Positions 8,557 through 17,317 of a stretch of DNA of 64,000 nt are shown piece by piece. The notes beneath the pieces are model-generated. The model made no database searches. It was not told the DNA's origin and was given only the letters and a program-made list of their open reading frames with translations. The position numbers and the translations under genes were made by a program. The stretch is from Streptomyces davaonensis JCM 4913 (GTDB lineage Bacteria > Actinomycetota > Actinomycetes > Streptomycetales > Streptomycetaceae), in contig NC_020504.1 of the NCBI RefSeq assembly GCF_000349325.1, positions 3,134,053 through 3,198,052 on the forward strand, read 5' to 3'. Positions within the stretch are counted from its first letter, which is position 1. Each line of letters begins with the position of its first letter.

Positions 8557-8580
8557 TGCCAGGCATTACGCGGGTTCCGG

Positions 8581-8596
8581 CAACTTTTTGAAGTTG
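8581..8596 (-). terminator. Small stem-loop after the FAD oxidoreductase gene
   Basis: CAACTT-TTTG-AAGTTG starts two bases past the oxidoreductase stop codon. The stem is only 6 pairs with two G-C pairs, so it is a weak terminator at best, but its location at the end of the leftward polyamine operon fits. Confidence 0.4.
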
Positions 8597-8598
8597 TG

Positions 8599-10017
8599 TC
8601 AGCTGTCGAAGCCGAGCCCCAGCCGGTCCATCGCCTTCAGCCACAGGTTGCGCCGCCCGCCGTGCGCGTCCGCGCGGGCCAGCGACCACTTGGTCAGCGC
8701 GATCCCGGTCCAGGCGAACGGCTCGGGCGGGAAGGGCAGCGGCTTCTTGCGGACCATCTCCAGTTCGGTGCGCTCGGTGGGCTCACCGGCCAGCAGGTCC
8801 AGCATCACGTCCGCACCGAAGCGGGTGGCGCCGACGCCGAGGCCGGTGAAGCCCGCCGCGTAGGCCACCTTGCCCTGGTGGGCGGTGCCGAAGAACGCCG
8901 AGAAGCGCGAGCAGGTGTCGATCGCGCCGCCCCAGGCGTGCGTGAAGTTCACGCCCTCCAGCTGCGGGAAGCAGGTGAAGAAATGCCCGGCGAGCTTGGC
9001 GTACGTCTCCGGTCGGTCGTCGTACTCGGCGCGCACCCGGCCGCCGTACGGATAGATCGCGTCGTAGCCGCCCCACAGGATCCGGTTGTCGGCGGAGAGC
9101 CGGAAGTAGTGGAACTGATTCGCGCTGTCGCCGAGGCCCTGCCGGTTCTGCCAGCCGATCTCCTTCAGCTGGTCGTCGGTGAGCGGCTCGGTCATCAGGG
9201 CGTAGTCGTAGACGGGGACGGTGAAGGCGCGCACCCGCTTGACCAGGTTCGGGAAGATGTTGGTGCCGAGGGCGACCTGGCGGGCGCGGACCTGCCCGTA
9301 GGGGGTCCGGACGGCCATTCCGGCGCCGTACGGCTTCAGGGTGAGGGCGGGCGTGTGCTCGTAGACGCGGACGCCGAGCCGGACGCACGCCGCCTTCAGG
9401 CCCCAGACCAGCTTGGCCGGGTTGAGCATGGCGACGCCCCGGCGGTCGTACAGACCGGCCTGGAAGGTCGGCGAGGCGACCTGTTCCTGCACCGCGTCGG
9501 CGTCCAGGAACTCCACGCCCTCGGCGAGGCCACGGCGTTCGATGTCCTCGTACCAGTCGCGCAGTTCCCACGCCTGGTACGTCTCGGTGGCGACGTCGAT
9601 CTCGCCGGTGCGCTCGAAGTCGCAGTCGATGCCGTGCCGGGCGACCGCCGCCTCGATCTCGTCGAGATTGCGGGCGCCCAGCTCCTCCAGCTTGTGGATC
9701 TCGTCCGGCCAGCGGGCGAGCCCGTTGGGCAGCCCGTGGGTGAGGGAGGCGGCGCAGAAGCCGCCGTTGCGGCCCGAGGCGGCCCAGCCCACCTCGCGGC
9801 CCTCCAGCAGGACGACATCCCGCTGCGGGTCGCGCTCCTTGGCCAGGAGCGCGGTCCACAGTCCGCTGTACCCGCCGCCGACGACCAGCAGATCGCAGGT
9901 CTCGGCGCCGGTGAGCGCGGGCTCGGGGTGGGGCCTGCCGGGGTCGTCCAGCCAGTACGGAACCGGCTGCGCTTCAGAAAGTGCCTTTGTCCAACGGCTC
10001 ATGGCGCTTGGGGCCAT
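8599..10017 (-). CDS. FAD-dependent amine oxidoreductase (PuuB / gamma-glutamylputrescine oxidase-like)
   Basis: 472 residues from ATG 10017, with AGGGAG 8 bases upstream. The Rossmann FAD motif VVGGGYSGLWTA begins near residue 45, followed by GREVGWAASGRNGGFC, typical of the DadA/PuuB (DAO) family. In E. coli PuuB oxidises gamma-glutamylputrescine to the aldehyde. Lying 35 bases after potC and in the same operon as an aldehyde dehydrogenase, it probably oxidises an imported polyamine or its gamma-glutamyl derivative. The exact substrate is inferred. No gamma-glutamylpolyamine synthetase lies in this window. Confidence 0.85.
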   Translation of the reverse strand: MAPSAMSRWTKALSEAQPVPYWLDDPGRPHPEPALTGAETCDLLVVGGGYSGLWTALLAKERDPQRDVVLLEGREVGWAASGRNGGFCAASLTHGLPNGLARWPDEIHKLEELGARNLDEIEAAVARHGIDCDFERTGEIDVATETYQAWELRDWYEDIERRGLAEGVEFLDADAVQEQVASPTFQAGLYDRRGVAMLNPAKLVWGLKAACVRLGVRVYEHTPALTLKPYGAGMAVRTPYGQVRARQVALGTNIFPNLVKRVRAFTVPVYDYALMTEPLTDDQLKEIGWQNRQGLGDSANQFHYFRLSADNRILWGGYDAIYPYGGRVRAEYDDRPETYAKLAGHFFTCFPQLEGVNFTHAWGGAIDTCSRFSAFFGTAHQGKVAYAAGFTGLGVGATRFGADVMLDLLAGEPTERTELEMVRKKPLPFPPEPFAWTGIALTKWSLARADAHGGRRNLWLKAMDRLGLGFDS

Positions 10018-10052
10018 GATTTCAACTCCCTACGAAGGGTTGTCGAAAAGGG

Positions 10053-10853
10053 CTATGCCTTTTGCTTGTTACGGCGGTTGCTGATGACCATAGAGGTCAG
10101 GACCAGCAGTACGGCGATCAGGAACATGGCCGTACCGATGACATTGATCTGAACGGGCGTGCCGCGCTGTGCCGAGCCCCAGACGAACATGGGGAAGGTG
10201 ACGGTCGAGCCCGCGTTGAAATTGGTGATGATGAAATCGTCGAAGGAGAGCGCGAAGGCGAGCAGCGCGCCCGCGGCGATTCCGGGTGCCGCGATCGGCA
10301 GCGTGACCCTGACGAAGGTCTGGAAGGGGCCGGCGTAGAGGTCCTGCGCGGCCTGCTCCAGCCTCGGGTCCATCGACATGACGCGCGCCTTGACGGCCGT
10401 CACGACGAAGCTGAGGCAGAACATGATGTGGGCGATGAGAATCGTCCAGAAGCCCAGCTGGACGCCCATGTTGAGGAACAGGGTGAGCAGCGAGGCGGCC
10501 ATCACGACCTCGGGCATCGCCATCGGCATGAAGATCAGCGAGTTCACCGCGCCGCGCGCCCGGAACCGGTAGCGGACCAGGGCGAAGGCGATCATCGCGC
10601 CGAGGACGGTGGCGCCCAGCGTCGCCCAGAAGGCGATCTGGAGGCTGAGGGTGAGTGAGTCGCACAGGCCCGAGACCCCGCAGGGGTCGGTCCAGGCGTC
10701 GGTGGAGAACTCCTGCCACTCGTAGTTGAAGCGCCCCTTCGGGTTGTTGAAGGAGAACACCGTCACGACGACGTTCGGCAGCAGCAGATATCCGAGCGTG
10801 ATGAGGCCCGCGATGACGACGAAATGACGCTTGAGCCAGTTGACGAAGGCCAT
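10053..10853 (-). CDS. potC: Polyamine ABC transporter permease, PotC type
   Basis: 266 residues, about six membrane helices, with the binding-protein-dependent permease EAA-like loop near LEQAAQDLYAGPFQTFVRVTLPIAAPGI. It forms the membrane channel with PotB. The ATG directly abuts the potB stop (TAAATG), so translation is coupled. Length and sequence suit the PotC/YdcV branch. Confidence 0.93.
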   Translation of the reverse strand: MAFVNWLKRHFVVIAGLITLGYLLLPNVVVTVFSFNNPKGRFNYEWQEFSTDAWTDPCGVSGLCDSLTLSLQIAFWATLGATVLGAMIAFALVRYRFRARGAVNSLIFMPMAMPEVVMAASLLTLFLNMGVQLGFWTILIAHIMFCLSFVVTAVKARVMSMDPRLEQAAQDLYAGPFQTFVRVTLPIAAPGIAAGALLAFALSFDDFIITNFNAGSTVTFPMFVWGSAQRGTPVQINVIGTAMFLIAVLLVLTSMVISNRRNKQKA

Positions 10854-11777
10854 TTAAACCAGTTCCTCCGTCCCCGACTTGCGGATGTAGAGCGTGACCA
10901 TGATGAGGATCGCGAACATCAGGATGAAGGAGAGCGCCGCCGCCGTCGGATAGTCGAGAATCCTGAGGAACTGCGACTGGATGACATTGCCGATCATGCG
11001 GGTGTCGGTGGAGCCGAGCAGATCGGCGTTGACGTAGTCACCGGCGGCCGGGATGAAGGTGAGCAGCGTCCCGGAGACGACACCGGGCATCGACAGCGGG
11101 AAGGTGACCTTCCGGAAGGTGGTGCTCGGCTTGGCGTACAGATCGTTCGCGGCCTCGTGCAGCCGGCCGTCGATGCGCTCCAGCGAGGTGTAGAGCGGCA
11201 GGATCATGAACGGCAGGAAGTTGTACGTCAGACCGCAGACGACCGCGAGCGGCGTGGCCAGCACCCGGTCCCCGGCGGTCATGCCGAGCCAGCTGGTGAC
11301 GTCCAGGACGTGCAGCGAGTTGAGCGCGCCGACGACCGGCCCGCCGTCCGCGAGGATCGTCTTCCAGGCGAGGGTCCGGATCAGGAAGCTGGTGAAGAAC
11401 GGCGCGATCACCAGGATCATGATCAGGTTCCGCCAGCGGCCGGCCCGGAAGGCGATGAGATACGCCAAGGGATAGCCCAGCAGCAGACACAGGACCGTCG
11501 CGGACCCGGCGTACAGCACCGACCGCAGGAACTGCGGGTAGTACTCGGTCAGCGCGTCCCAGTAGGTCGCGAAGTGCCAGGTGACCTCGTAGCCCTGCTC
11601 CAGCGACCCGGTCTGCACCGAGGTGGAGGCCTGGTAGACCATCGGCAGCGCGAAGAACACCAGCAGCCAGGCGAGTCCGGGCAGCAGCAGCAGGTACGGC
11701 GTCCAGCGGCCCCGCTTGCGCGGGGGCTTCTTCTCGGGGGCCGGCGCCAGCGGCGGCGCCTCGGTGACCGTCGCCAT
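10854..11777 (-). CDS. potB: Polyamine ABC transporter permease, PotB type
   Basis: 307 residues with a ~35-residue Pro/Lys-rich cytoplasmic head, then six membrane helices starting LLLLPGLAWLLVFFALPMVY. The EAA-type loop reads LHEAANDLYAKPSTTFRKVTFPLSMPGV. Its ATG overlaps the potA stop by one base. It partners PotC in the inner membrane; substrates are probably putrescine or spermidine. Confidence 0.93.
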   Translation of the reverse strand: MATVTEAPPLAPAPEKKPPRKRGRWTPYLLLLPGLAWLLVFFALPMVYQASTSVQTGSLEQGYEVTWHFATYWDALTEYYPQFLRSVLYAGSATVLCLLLGYPLAYLIAFRAGRWRNLIMILVIAPFFTSFLIRTLAWKTILADGGPVVGALNSLHVLDVTSWLGMTAGDRVLATPLAVVCGLTYNFLPFMILPLYTSLERIDGRLHEAANDLYAKPSTTFRKVTFPLSMPGVVSGTLLTFIPAAGDYVNADLLGSTDTRMIGNVIQSQFLRILDYPTAAALSFILMFAILIMVTLYIRKSGTEELV

Positions 11778-12934
11778 CAGACCGCCTCTTCCTGGATGCC
11801 CGCGTCGATGTCCTGGGCGGCGTCCAGGCCGAAGGTGTGCGCCGGGTTCCAGTGCAGGACGACGTCGGCGCCGGGCACCAGCCGGGCGTCGCGGTCGACG
11901 TTCTGGACGTAGACCGCAAGCTCGGGGCAGACGGGGCTGTCGATGATGTACTGGGTGGAGACACCGATGAAGGAGGCGTCGGCGATCTTGCCGGTGACGC
12001 GGTTGCGGCCCTCCGGGATCTCGCCGGCGTCGTCCGCGTGCGCGAGGGAGATCTTCTCCGGCCGCACCCCGACCAGCACCTTGCCGCCGGTCGTGGTCGC
12101 CGCCGAACAGCGCTCCGAAGGCAGCGAGAGCTTGCCGCCACCGGCCTTGACGACGATCTCGTCGCCGCTCTTGGTGTCGACCTCGGCCTCGATGAGGTTG
12201 GAGGTGCCGAGGAAGTTGGCGACGAAGGTCGTCCTCGGGTTCTCGTAGAGGTCGGCGGGGGCGCCGAGCTGCTCGACGCGGCCCGCGTTCATCACGGCGA
12301 CCGTGTCGGCCATGGTCATGGCCTCCTCCTGGTCGTGCGTGACATGCACGAAGGTGATGCCGACCTCGGTCTGGATCCGCTTGAGCTCCAGCTGCATCTG
12401 GCGGCGCAGCTTGAGGTCGAGGGCGCCGAGGGGCTCGTCGAGGAGGAGCACCTTGGGGTGGTTGATCAGCGCGCGGGCGACGGCGACGCGCTGCTGCTGG
12501 CCACCGGAGAGCTGGTGCGGCTTCTTGCGGGCCTGCTCACCGAGCTGGACCAGCTCCAGCATCTCCTCGACCTGCTTCTTCACGCTCTTGATGCCGCGCC
12601 GGCGCAGGCCGAAGGCGACGTTCTCGAAGATGTCGAGGTGCGGGAAGAGGGCGTAGGACTGGAAGACGGTGTTCACGGGCCGCTTGTACGGAGGCAGCCG
12701 GGTGACGTCCTGGTCGCCCAGGAACACCGTCCCGGAGGTCGGCTCCTCAAGTCCCGCGATCATGCGCAGGGTTGTGGTCTTGCCGCAGCCGGAGGCGCCG
12801 AGCAGGGCGAAGAAGGAGCCCTGGGGGACGGTCAGGTCCAGCGGGTGTACGGCGGTGAAGGAGCCGTAGGTCTTGCTGATGCCCGTGAGGCGGACGTCGC
12901 CGGTGTTGTCGTTCTTGTTCGTCACGTCGGTCAC
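11777..12934 (-). CDS. potA: Polyamine ABC transporter ATP-binding protein, PotA type
   Basis: 385 residues from GTG 12934 (GTGA overlap with the potD stop). Walker [10 protein letters not shown], signature [15 protein letters not shown], Walker [13 protein letters not shown] and switch His in VTHDQEEA are all intact. A C-terminal TOBE-like regulatory domain (~290-385) follows. It drives transport through PotB/PotC. It may also serve the orphan second binding protein at 21384-22640, which has no permease of its own. Confidence 0.95.
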   Translation of the reverse strand: MTDVTNKNDNTGDVRLTGISKTYGSFTAVHPLDLTVPQGSFFALLGASGCGKTTTLRMIAGLEEPTSGTVFLGDQDVTRLPPYKRPVNTVFQSYALFPHLDIFENVAFGLRRRGIKSVKKQVEEMLELVQLGEQARKKPHQLSGGQQQRVAVARALINHPKVLLLDEPLGALDLKLRRQMQLELKRIQTEVGITFVHVTHDQEEAMTMADTVAVMNAGRVEQLGAPADLYENPRTTFVANFLGTSNLIEAEVDTKSGDEIVVKAGGGKLSLPSERCSAATTTGGKVLVGVRPEKISLAHADDAGEIPEGRNRVTGKIADASFIGVSTQYIIDSPVCPELAVYVQNVDRDARLVPGADVVLHWNPAHTFGLDAAQDIDAGIQEEAV

Positions 12935-14178
12935 GCCCCCGTCAGCTTCGCGAACTTCGTTTCAAATGCGGTCTCTTCCTTCGAGCTCAGCGAGCGGAAG
13001 GCGCGGGACTTCGCGGCCATGGCCTTGTCCGGGATGATCAGCGGGTTGTTCGCCGCGTCCTCGTCGATCTTCGCCAGCTCGTCCTTGACCCCGTCGACGG
13101 GACAGACGTAGTTGATGTACGCGGCGAGTTCGGCGGCCGCCTTCGGCTCGTAGTAGTAATCGATGAGCCGTTCGGCGTTGGTCTTGTGCCGGGCCTTGTT
13201 GGGGACCAGCAGGTTGTCGGTCGACGTCATGTATCCGCTGTCCGGGATCAGGAAGTCGATGTCCGGGCTGTCCGCCTTGAGCTGGACGACGTCTCCGGCC
13301 CAGGCGATACAGGCGGCGAAGTCACCGCTGGTCAGGTCGGCGGTGTAGTCGTTGCCGGTGAAGCGGCGGATCTGGCCCTTGTCCACGGCCTTCTGCATCC
13401 GCGCGATGGCCGCGTCGAAGTCGTCGTCCGTGAAGTCGCCCGGGTCCTTGCCCATGTCCAGCAGGGTCATGCCGACGCTGTCGCGCATCTCGGACAGGAA
13501 GCCGACCCGGCCCTTGAGCTTGGGATTGTCCAGCAGATCCGAGAGCGTCTTCACCTCGACGCCGTCCAGCGCCTTCTTGTTGTAGGCGATGACGGTCGAA
13601 ATGCCCTGCCAGACGTACGAGTACGCGCGGCCCGGGTCCCAGTCCGGGGAGCGGAACTGGCTGGACAGGTTGGCGTAGGCGTTCGGCAGGTTGGACGGGT
13701 CCAGTTTCTGGACCCAGCCGAGGCGGATCAGCCGGGCGGCGAGCCAGTCGGTGACGCAGATGAGGTCGCGCCCGGTGTCCTGGCCGGCCGCGAGCTGCGG
13801 CTTGATCTTGCCGAAGAACTCGACGTTGTCGTTGATGTCCTCGGTGTACTTGACCTTGATGCCGGTCCGCTCGGTGAACGCGTCGAGCGTGGGGTGGTGC
13901 TTCTCGCTCTCGTCGACGTCCATGTACTCGGTCCAGTTGGAGAAGCTGACGGTCTTCTCCTTGGCCGAGCGGTCGTCCGAGGACACTCCGCCCTCGGTCT
14001 TGCCGGCGGCCGGGATGCCGCAGGCGCTCAGCGTGCCCAGACCGCCGACCGCGAGCGCGCCGCCGGCGGAGGCGCGCAGCATCGAACGGCGGGAGAGGGA
14101 CGCCCTGCCGTTGCGGAGGCTGCGCCGCATGGCGGCCACTTGGGCCGGGGACAGGCGGTCGGGCTCGAACTGCTCCAT
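12931..14178 (-). CDS. potD: Polyamine ABC transporter substrate-binding lipoprotein, PotD type
   Basis: 415 residues. The N-terminus has a twin-arginine motif (SRRSMLR, R30-R31), a short hydrophobic stretch and a lipobox LSAC with Cys53, so it is likely a Tat-exported lipoprotein. The mature part keeps PotD/PotF features such as the early NWTEYMD and the FTGNDYTADLTSGD region. It captures extracellular polyamine for PotABC. It starts 55 bases after the aldehyde dehydrogenase stop, inside one leftward operon. Confidence 0.93.
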   Translation of the reverse strand: MEQFEPDRLSPAQVAAMRRSLRNGRASLSRRSMLRASAGGALAVGGLGTLSACGIPAAGKTEGGVSSDDRSAKEKTVSFSNWTEYMDVDESEKHHPTLDAFTERTGIKVKYTEDINDNVEFFGKIKPQLAAGQDTGRDLICVTDWLAARLIRLGWVQKLDPSNLPNAYANLSSQFRSPDWDPGRAYSYVWQGISTVIAYNKKALDGVEVKTLSDLLDNPKLKGRVGFLSEMRDSVGMTLLDMGKDPGDFTDDDFDAAIARMQKAVDKGQIRRFTGNDYTADLTSGDFAACIAWAGDVVQLKADSPDIDFLIPDSGYMTSTDNLLVPNKARHKTNAERLIDYYYEPKAAAELAAYINYVCPVDGVKDELAKIDEDAANNPLIIPDKAMAAKSRAFRSLSSKEETAFETKFAKLTGA

Positions 14179-14233
14179 GCGCGTGGTGCCCTTTCGGGAG
14201 TTGGTCGGCCGCTGGTCGGGCGGCCTGGTTCGG

Positions 14234-15760
14234 CTATCGGTCCCCGAAGATCGTGCGGTGCCAGTCCTTCCTGGCGACCGCAGTGTTGTCGAACATGACG
14301 TGCTTGATCTGCGTGTACTCCTCGAAGGAGTAGGCAGACATGTCCTTGCCGAAGCCGGACGCCTTGTAGCCGCCGTGCGGCATCTCGCTGATGATCGGGA
14401 TGTGGTCGTTCACCCACACACAGCCCGCCTTGATCTCGCGGGTGGCGCGGTTGGCCCGGTACACGTCCCGGCTCCACGCGGAGGCGGCCAGGCCGTACGG
14501 GGTGTCATTGGCCAGCGCGATCCCTTCGTCGTCGGAGTCGAAGGGCAGAACCACAAGAACGGGCCCGAAGATCTCGGACTGCACGATCTCGCTGTCCTGG
14601 GCGGCGTCGGCGATGAGCGTGGGCCGGTAGTACGCCCCCTTGCCGTCGGGGATCTCGCCGCCGGTCACCACGCGCGCGTAGGCACGCGCCCGCTCGACGA
14701 ACCCGGCGACCCGATCGCGCTGTGCATGGGAGATGAGCGGACCGAGGTCGGTCCCGGCGGCGAACGGATCACCGAGCCGCACGCTCTCCATCAGGGCGGC
14801 GGTCCGCTCCACGAACGCCTCGTACAGCGGCCGTTGGACGTACGCGCGCGTGGCGGCCGTGCAGTCCTGGCCCGTGTTGATGAGGGCGCCCGCGACCGCG
14901 CCGTTGGCGGCGGCCTCCAGATCGGCGTCGTCGAAAACGACGAAGGGCGCCTTGCCGCCGAGCTCCAGGTGGATCCGCTTGACGGTGGCGGTGGCGATCT
15001 CGGCGACCCGCTTGCCGACCGCGGTGGACCCGGTGAAGGAGGTCATGGCGACGTCCGGGTGGCCGACGAGATGCTCACCCGCCTCCTTGCCCGTCCCGGT
15101 GACGATATTGACGACACCGTCGGGGATGCCGGCCTCGGTGCAGGCCTCGGCGAACAGCAGCGAGGTGAGCGGGGTCAGCTCGGCGGGCTTGAGCACGATG
15201 GTGTTGCCCGCGGCGATGGCCGGGAGGATCTTCCAGGCGGCCATCTGGAGGGGATAGTTCCAAGGCGCGATGGACCCGACAACCCCGATGGGCTCACGCC
15301 GAACGTACGACGTGTGGTCCCCGGAGTACTCCCCCGCCGACTGCCCCTGAAGATGCCGGGCAGCACCCGCGAAGAACGCGGTGTTGTCGATGGTCCCCGG
15401 TACGTCGAACTCGCGGGTCAGCTTCAGCGGCTTGCCGCACTGGAGGGACTCCGCGCGGGCGAAGTCCTCGGCGCGCTCGGCGAGAACGGCGGCCAGCTTG
15501 TGCAGCGCGTCGGAACGCTCACCGGGAGTGGCTCCGGCCCAGCCCGGAAAGGCGGCGCGGGCGGCGGCAACGGCGGCGTCCACATCCGCGACACCCGCCA
15601 GCTCGTAGCTGAGGACCTCCTCCCCGGTGGCCGGGTCGACAACCGCGTACGTGCGGCCCGAGGTGCCCTGCGTGAATCGGCCCGCGATGTACTGCGCACC
15701 GGCGGCGAAGCGCTCGTGCGCGGGGAATCGTTCCGGGATGCTCTTGCCCGGGTTGTGCAT
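14234..15760 (-). CDS. Aldehyde dehydrogenase, probably gamma-aminobutyraldehyde dehydrogenase
   Basis: 508 residues from ATG 15760, preceded by GGAGGAGAG. NAD(P)-dependent ALDH superfamily: general base Glu266 in LELGGKAP, catalytic Cys300 in NTGQDCTAATR, and Asn in APWNYP. Being first gene of the polyamine uptake/oxidation operon, it should oxidise 4-aminobutyraldehyde (or its gamma-glutamyl form) to GABA. It differs clearly from the second ALDH at 22690-24129, so the two may take different aldehydes. A longer in-frame reading to 16120 crosses the divergent promoter region and is rejected. Confidence 0.92.
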   Translation of the reverse strand: MHNPGKSIPERFPAHERFAAGAQYIAGRFTQGTSGRTYAVVDPATGEEVLSYELAGVADVDAAVAAARAAFPGWAGATPGERSDALHKLAAVLAERAEDFARAESLQCGKPLKLTREFDVPGTIDNTAFFAGAARHLQGQSAGEYSGDHTSYVRREPIGVVGSIAPWNYPLQMAAWKILPAIAAGNTIVLKPAELTPLTSLLFAEACTEAGIPDGVVNIVTGTGKEAGEHLVGHPDVAMTSFTGSTAVGKRVAEIATATVKRIHLELGGKAPFVVFDDADLEAAANGAVAGALINTGQDCTAATRAYVQRPLYEAFVERTAALMESVRLGDPFAAGTDLGPLISHAQRDRVAGFVERARAYARVVTGGEIPDGKGAYYRPTLIADAAQDSEIVQSEIFGPVLVVLPFDSDDEGIALANDTPYGLAASAWSRDVYRANRATREIKAGCVWVNDHIPIISEMPHGGYKASGFGKDMSAYSFEEYTQIKHVMFDNTAVARKDWHRTIFGDR

Positions 15761-15832
15761 GTCGCTCTCCTCCGCCTTCGCCCCGCAGTCCACGGGGGCG
15801 GGTGGCGTAGCTCCAGCTCGATTTGAGTGCCG

Positions 15833-15899
15833 ATCCTGACAGAGGGAGTGGACTCCAACAAGTGATTCCGTTGTTGCCTTTTGGTTACGCGACGGAATC
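15833..15899 (-). promoter_or_regulatory. Polyamine operon promoter with overlapping inverted repeats
   Basis: Reading leftward, TTGTTG (complement of 15856-15861), 17 bases, then CAGGAT (15833-15838) makes a plausible vegetative promoter ending 72 bases before the ALDH start. The -35 is one arm of CAACAA-N9-TTGTTG (15856-15876). A second repeat, GATTCCGT (15864-15871) and ACGGAATC (15892-15899), lies immediately upstream. A repressor or Lrp-type regulator binding here would control the operon; the regulator is unknown. Confidence 0.5.
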
Positions 15900-15941
15900 T
15901 GTCGACCAGGTGTCGAGTGAACACGAAAAAGCCAGGACGGT

Positions 15942-16529
15942 GTGTCAGTGGTGCGTGCCACACTCGCGTGCATGGGAAAGATCGACTCTCGGGAAGCCCT
16001 GATCAGAAAGGTCCACGAGGGGGCAGGCGTCAAGTATCTGCACTTCTGGGGCCACCGCCCGAGCCCCGACGGCCGGATCAGCGCGAGCTGTCTGAGCCAG
16101 TGGTGGCCGTCCCCGTTCACGGTGAACGGGGTGTCCTACGCGACGGCCGAGCACTGGATGATGGCCGAAAAGGCCCGCCTGTTCTCCGACCCCGACGCCG
16201 AACGCCGGATCCTGGCGGCGGAGCACCCCTCCCAGGCGAAGAACGCGGGCCGCCTGGTCCGTGGCTTCGACGAGGAGACCTGGACACGCGAACGGTTCGC
16301 CATCGTCGTAGAGGGCAGCATCCACAAGTTCACCTCGACCGAGCCCCTGCGCTCGTACCTGCTCAACACCGGCGACCGCGTCCTGGTCGAGGCGAGCCCC
16401 GTGGACCGCGTATGGGGCATCGGCCTGGCGGCCAACGACGACGGGGCGATGGATCCACGGCGGTGGAGGGGGCCGAACCTGCTGGGGTTCGCGCTGATGG
16501 AGGCGCGGGAGAGGTTGCGGGGTAAGTAG
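15942..16529 (+). CDS. NADAR family protein (YbiA-like)
   Basis: 195 residues from GTG 15942 (AGGA 5 bases upstream); ATG 15972 would give 185. The NADAR fold signature runs through SPFTVNGVSYATAEHWMM, the GR..W region, LLNTGDRVLVEASPVDRVWGIGL and NLLG.ALM. NADAR proteins act on ADP-ribose-linked compounds: YbiA-type removes riboflavin intermediates, others reverse guanine ADP-ribosylation. No DarT-like toxin gene adjoins it, so a housekeeping repair role is the safer reading. It is divergent from the polyamine operon. Confidence 0.88.
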   Translation: MSVVRATLACMGKIDSREALIRKVHEGAGVKYLHFWGHRPSPDGRISASCLSQWWPSPFTVNGVSYATAEHWMMAEKARLFSDPDAERRILAAEHPSQAKNAGRLVRGFDEETWTRERFAIVVEGSIHKFTSTEPLRSYLLNTGDRVLVEASPVDRVWGIGLAANDDGAMDPRRWRGPNLLGFALMEARERLRGK

Positions 16530-16544
16530 TCGCCCCCGCCGCCC

Positions 16545-17165
16545 CTACCGCGTCGCGATCACGAACGCCAGCATCGCGAACCCGAGAACAATGCCCGCGG
16601 CACCACAGATCGTCCCCGCCAGAGCCTGCCCCGCATTGGTGGCCTCACCCCGCCCGGCCTTCCCCCGCCCGATCAGCCCGAAGATCAGCGCAAGCACACC
16701 AAGCACAATCGCCACCGGCCACAGACAGAACACACCGGCCGAGACGATCCCCAGCACGAGCGCAGTCGTACCCATGCCGTTGCTGGGCATGGGCTGCATG
16801 CCGGCATAGGGGTAACCGCCACCGGGGTAGCCGTATCCGCCAGGAGCACCGTACGTGCCGGGGTACCCGTAGGGGACCTGCCCGGGCCCGTCCGGGGCAA
16901 TCGGCGGCGGAGGCACAGGATCGCCGTACGACGGCTGGGAAGCCGCGGGCGGCGCGAACGGATTGACCGGCGCGGCCCAAGCCTGCGGCTGTGCCCCCGG
17001 CACCCCGGGCCCCTGCATGGACGTAACCGTCTGCTGATCGTGGACGGACGGCGCCGACCACACATCCGACCCGGAAGGCACGGTGTACCCGGGCCCCTCC
17101 GCAGGCGGTGCCCAAGGATCCGGTGGGTTCTCCGGCGCACCCGGTGTCGACGCGTCGTCGGACAT
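16545..17165 (-). CDS. DUF4190-type membrane protein with Pro/Gly-rich head
   Basis: 206 residues from ATG 17165 (GGAGGGGG about 9 bases upstream). Residues 1-~125 are Pro/Gly/Tyr-rich and probably disordered. Two membrane helices follow (ALVLGIVSAGVFCLWPVAIVLGVLALIFG, then GTICGAAGIVLGFAMLAFVIA) around a RGKAGRGEATN loop, the usual DUF4190 layout. Function unknown. It ends 15 bases past the convergent NADAR gene. Confidence 0.8.
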   Translation of the reverse strand: MSDDASTPGAPENPPDPWAPPAEGPGYTVPSGSDVWSAPSVHDQQTVTSMQGPGVPGAQPQAWAAPVNPFAPPAASQPSYGDPVPPPPIAPDGPGQVPYGYPGTYGAPGGYGYPGGGYPYAGMQPMPSNGMGTTALVLGIVSAGVFCLWPVAIVLGVLALIFGLIGRGKAGRGEATNAGQALAGTICGAAGIVLGFAMLAFVIATR

Positions 17166-17317
17166 AGCGCGGATCCCCCTCCATCTACGTCCCGTCATGC
17201 TACGGCGCCGCACCCCACCCCGCGCCCCCGGCCTACGATGATCCCGGAGTCACCGATCAGCCGATCACCCGCGTCCCGCCGCACCCCGGCCGAGGACGCC
17301 GTTCCCGGGGAGGAACC

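Noticed and set aside
15942..16529. NADAR gene as half of a DarT-type toxin-antitoxin pair
   Set aside because: No ADP-ribosyltransferase-like gene adjoins it on either strand.
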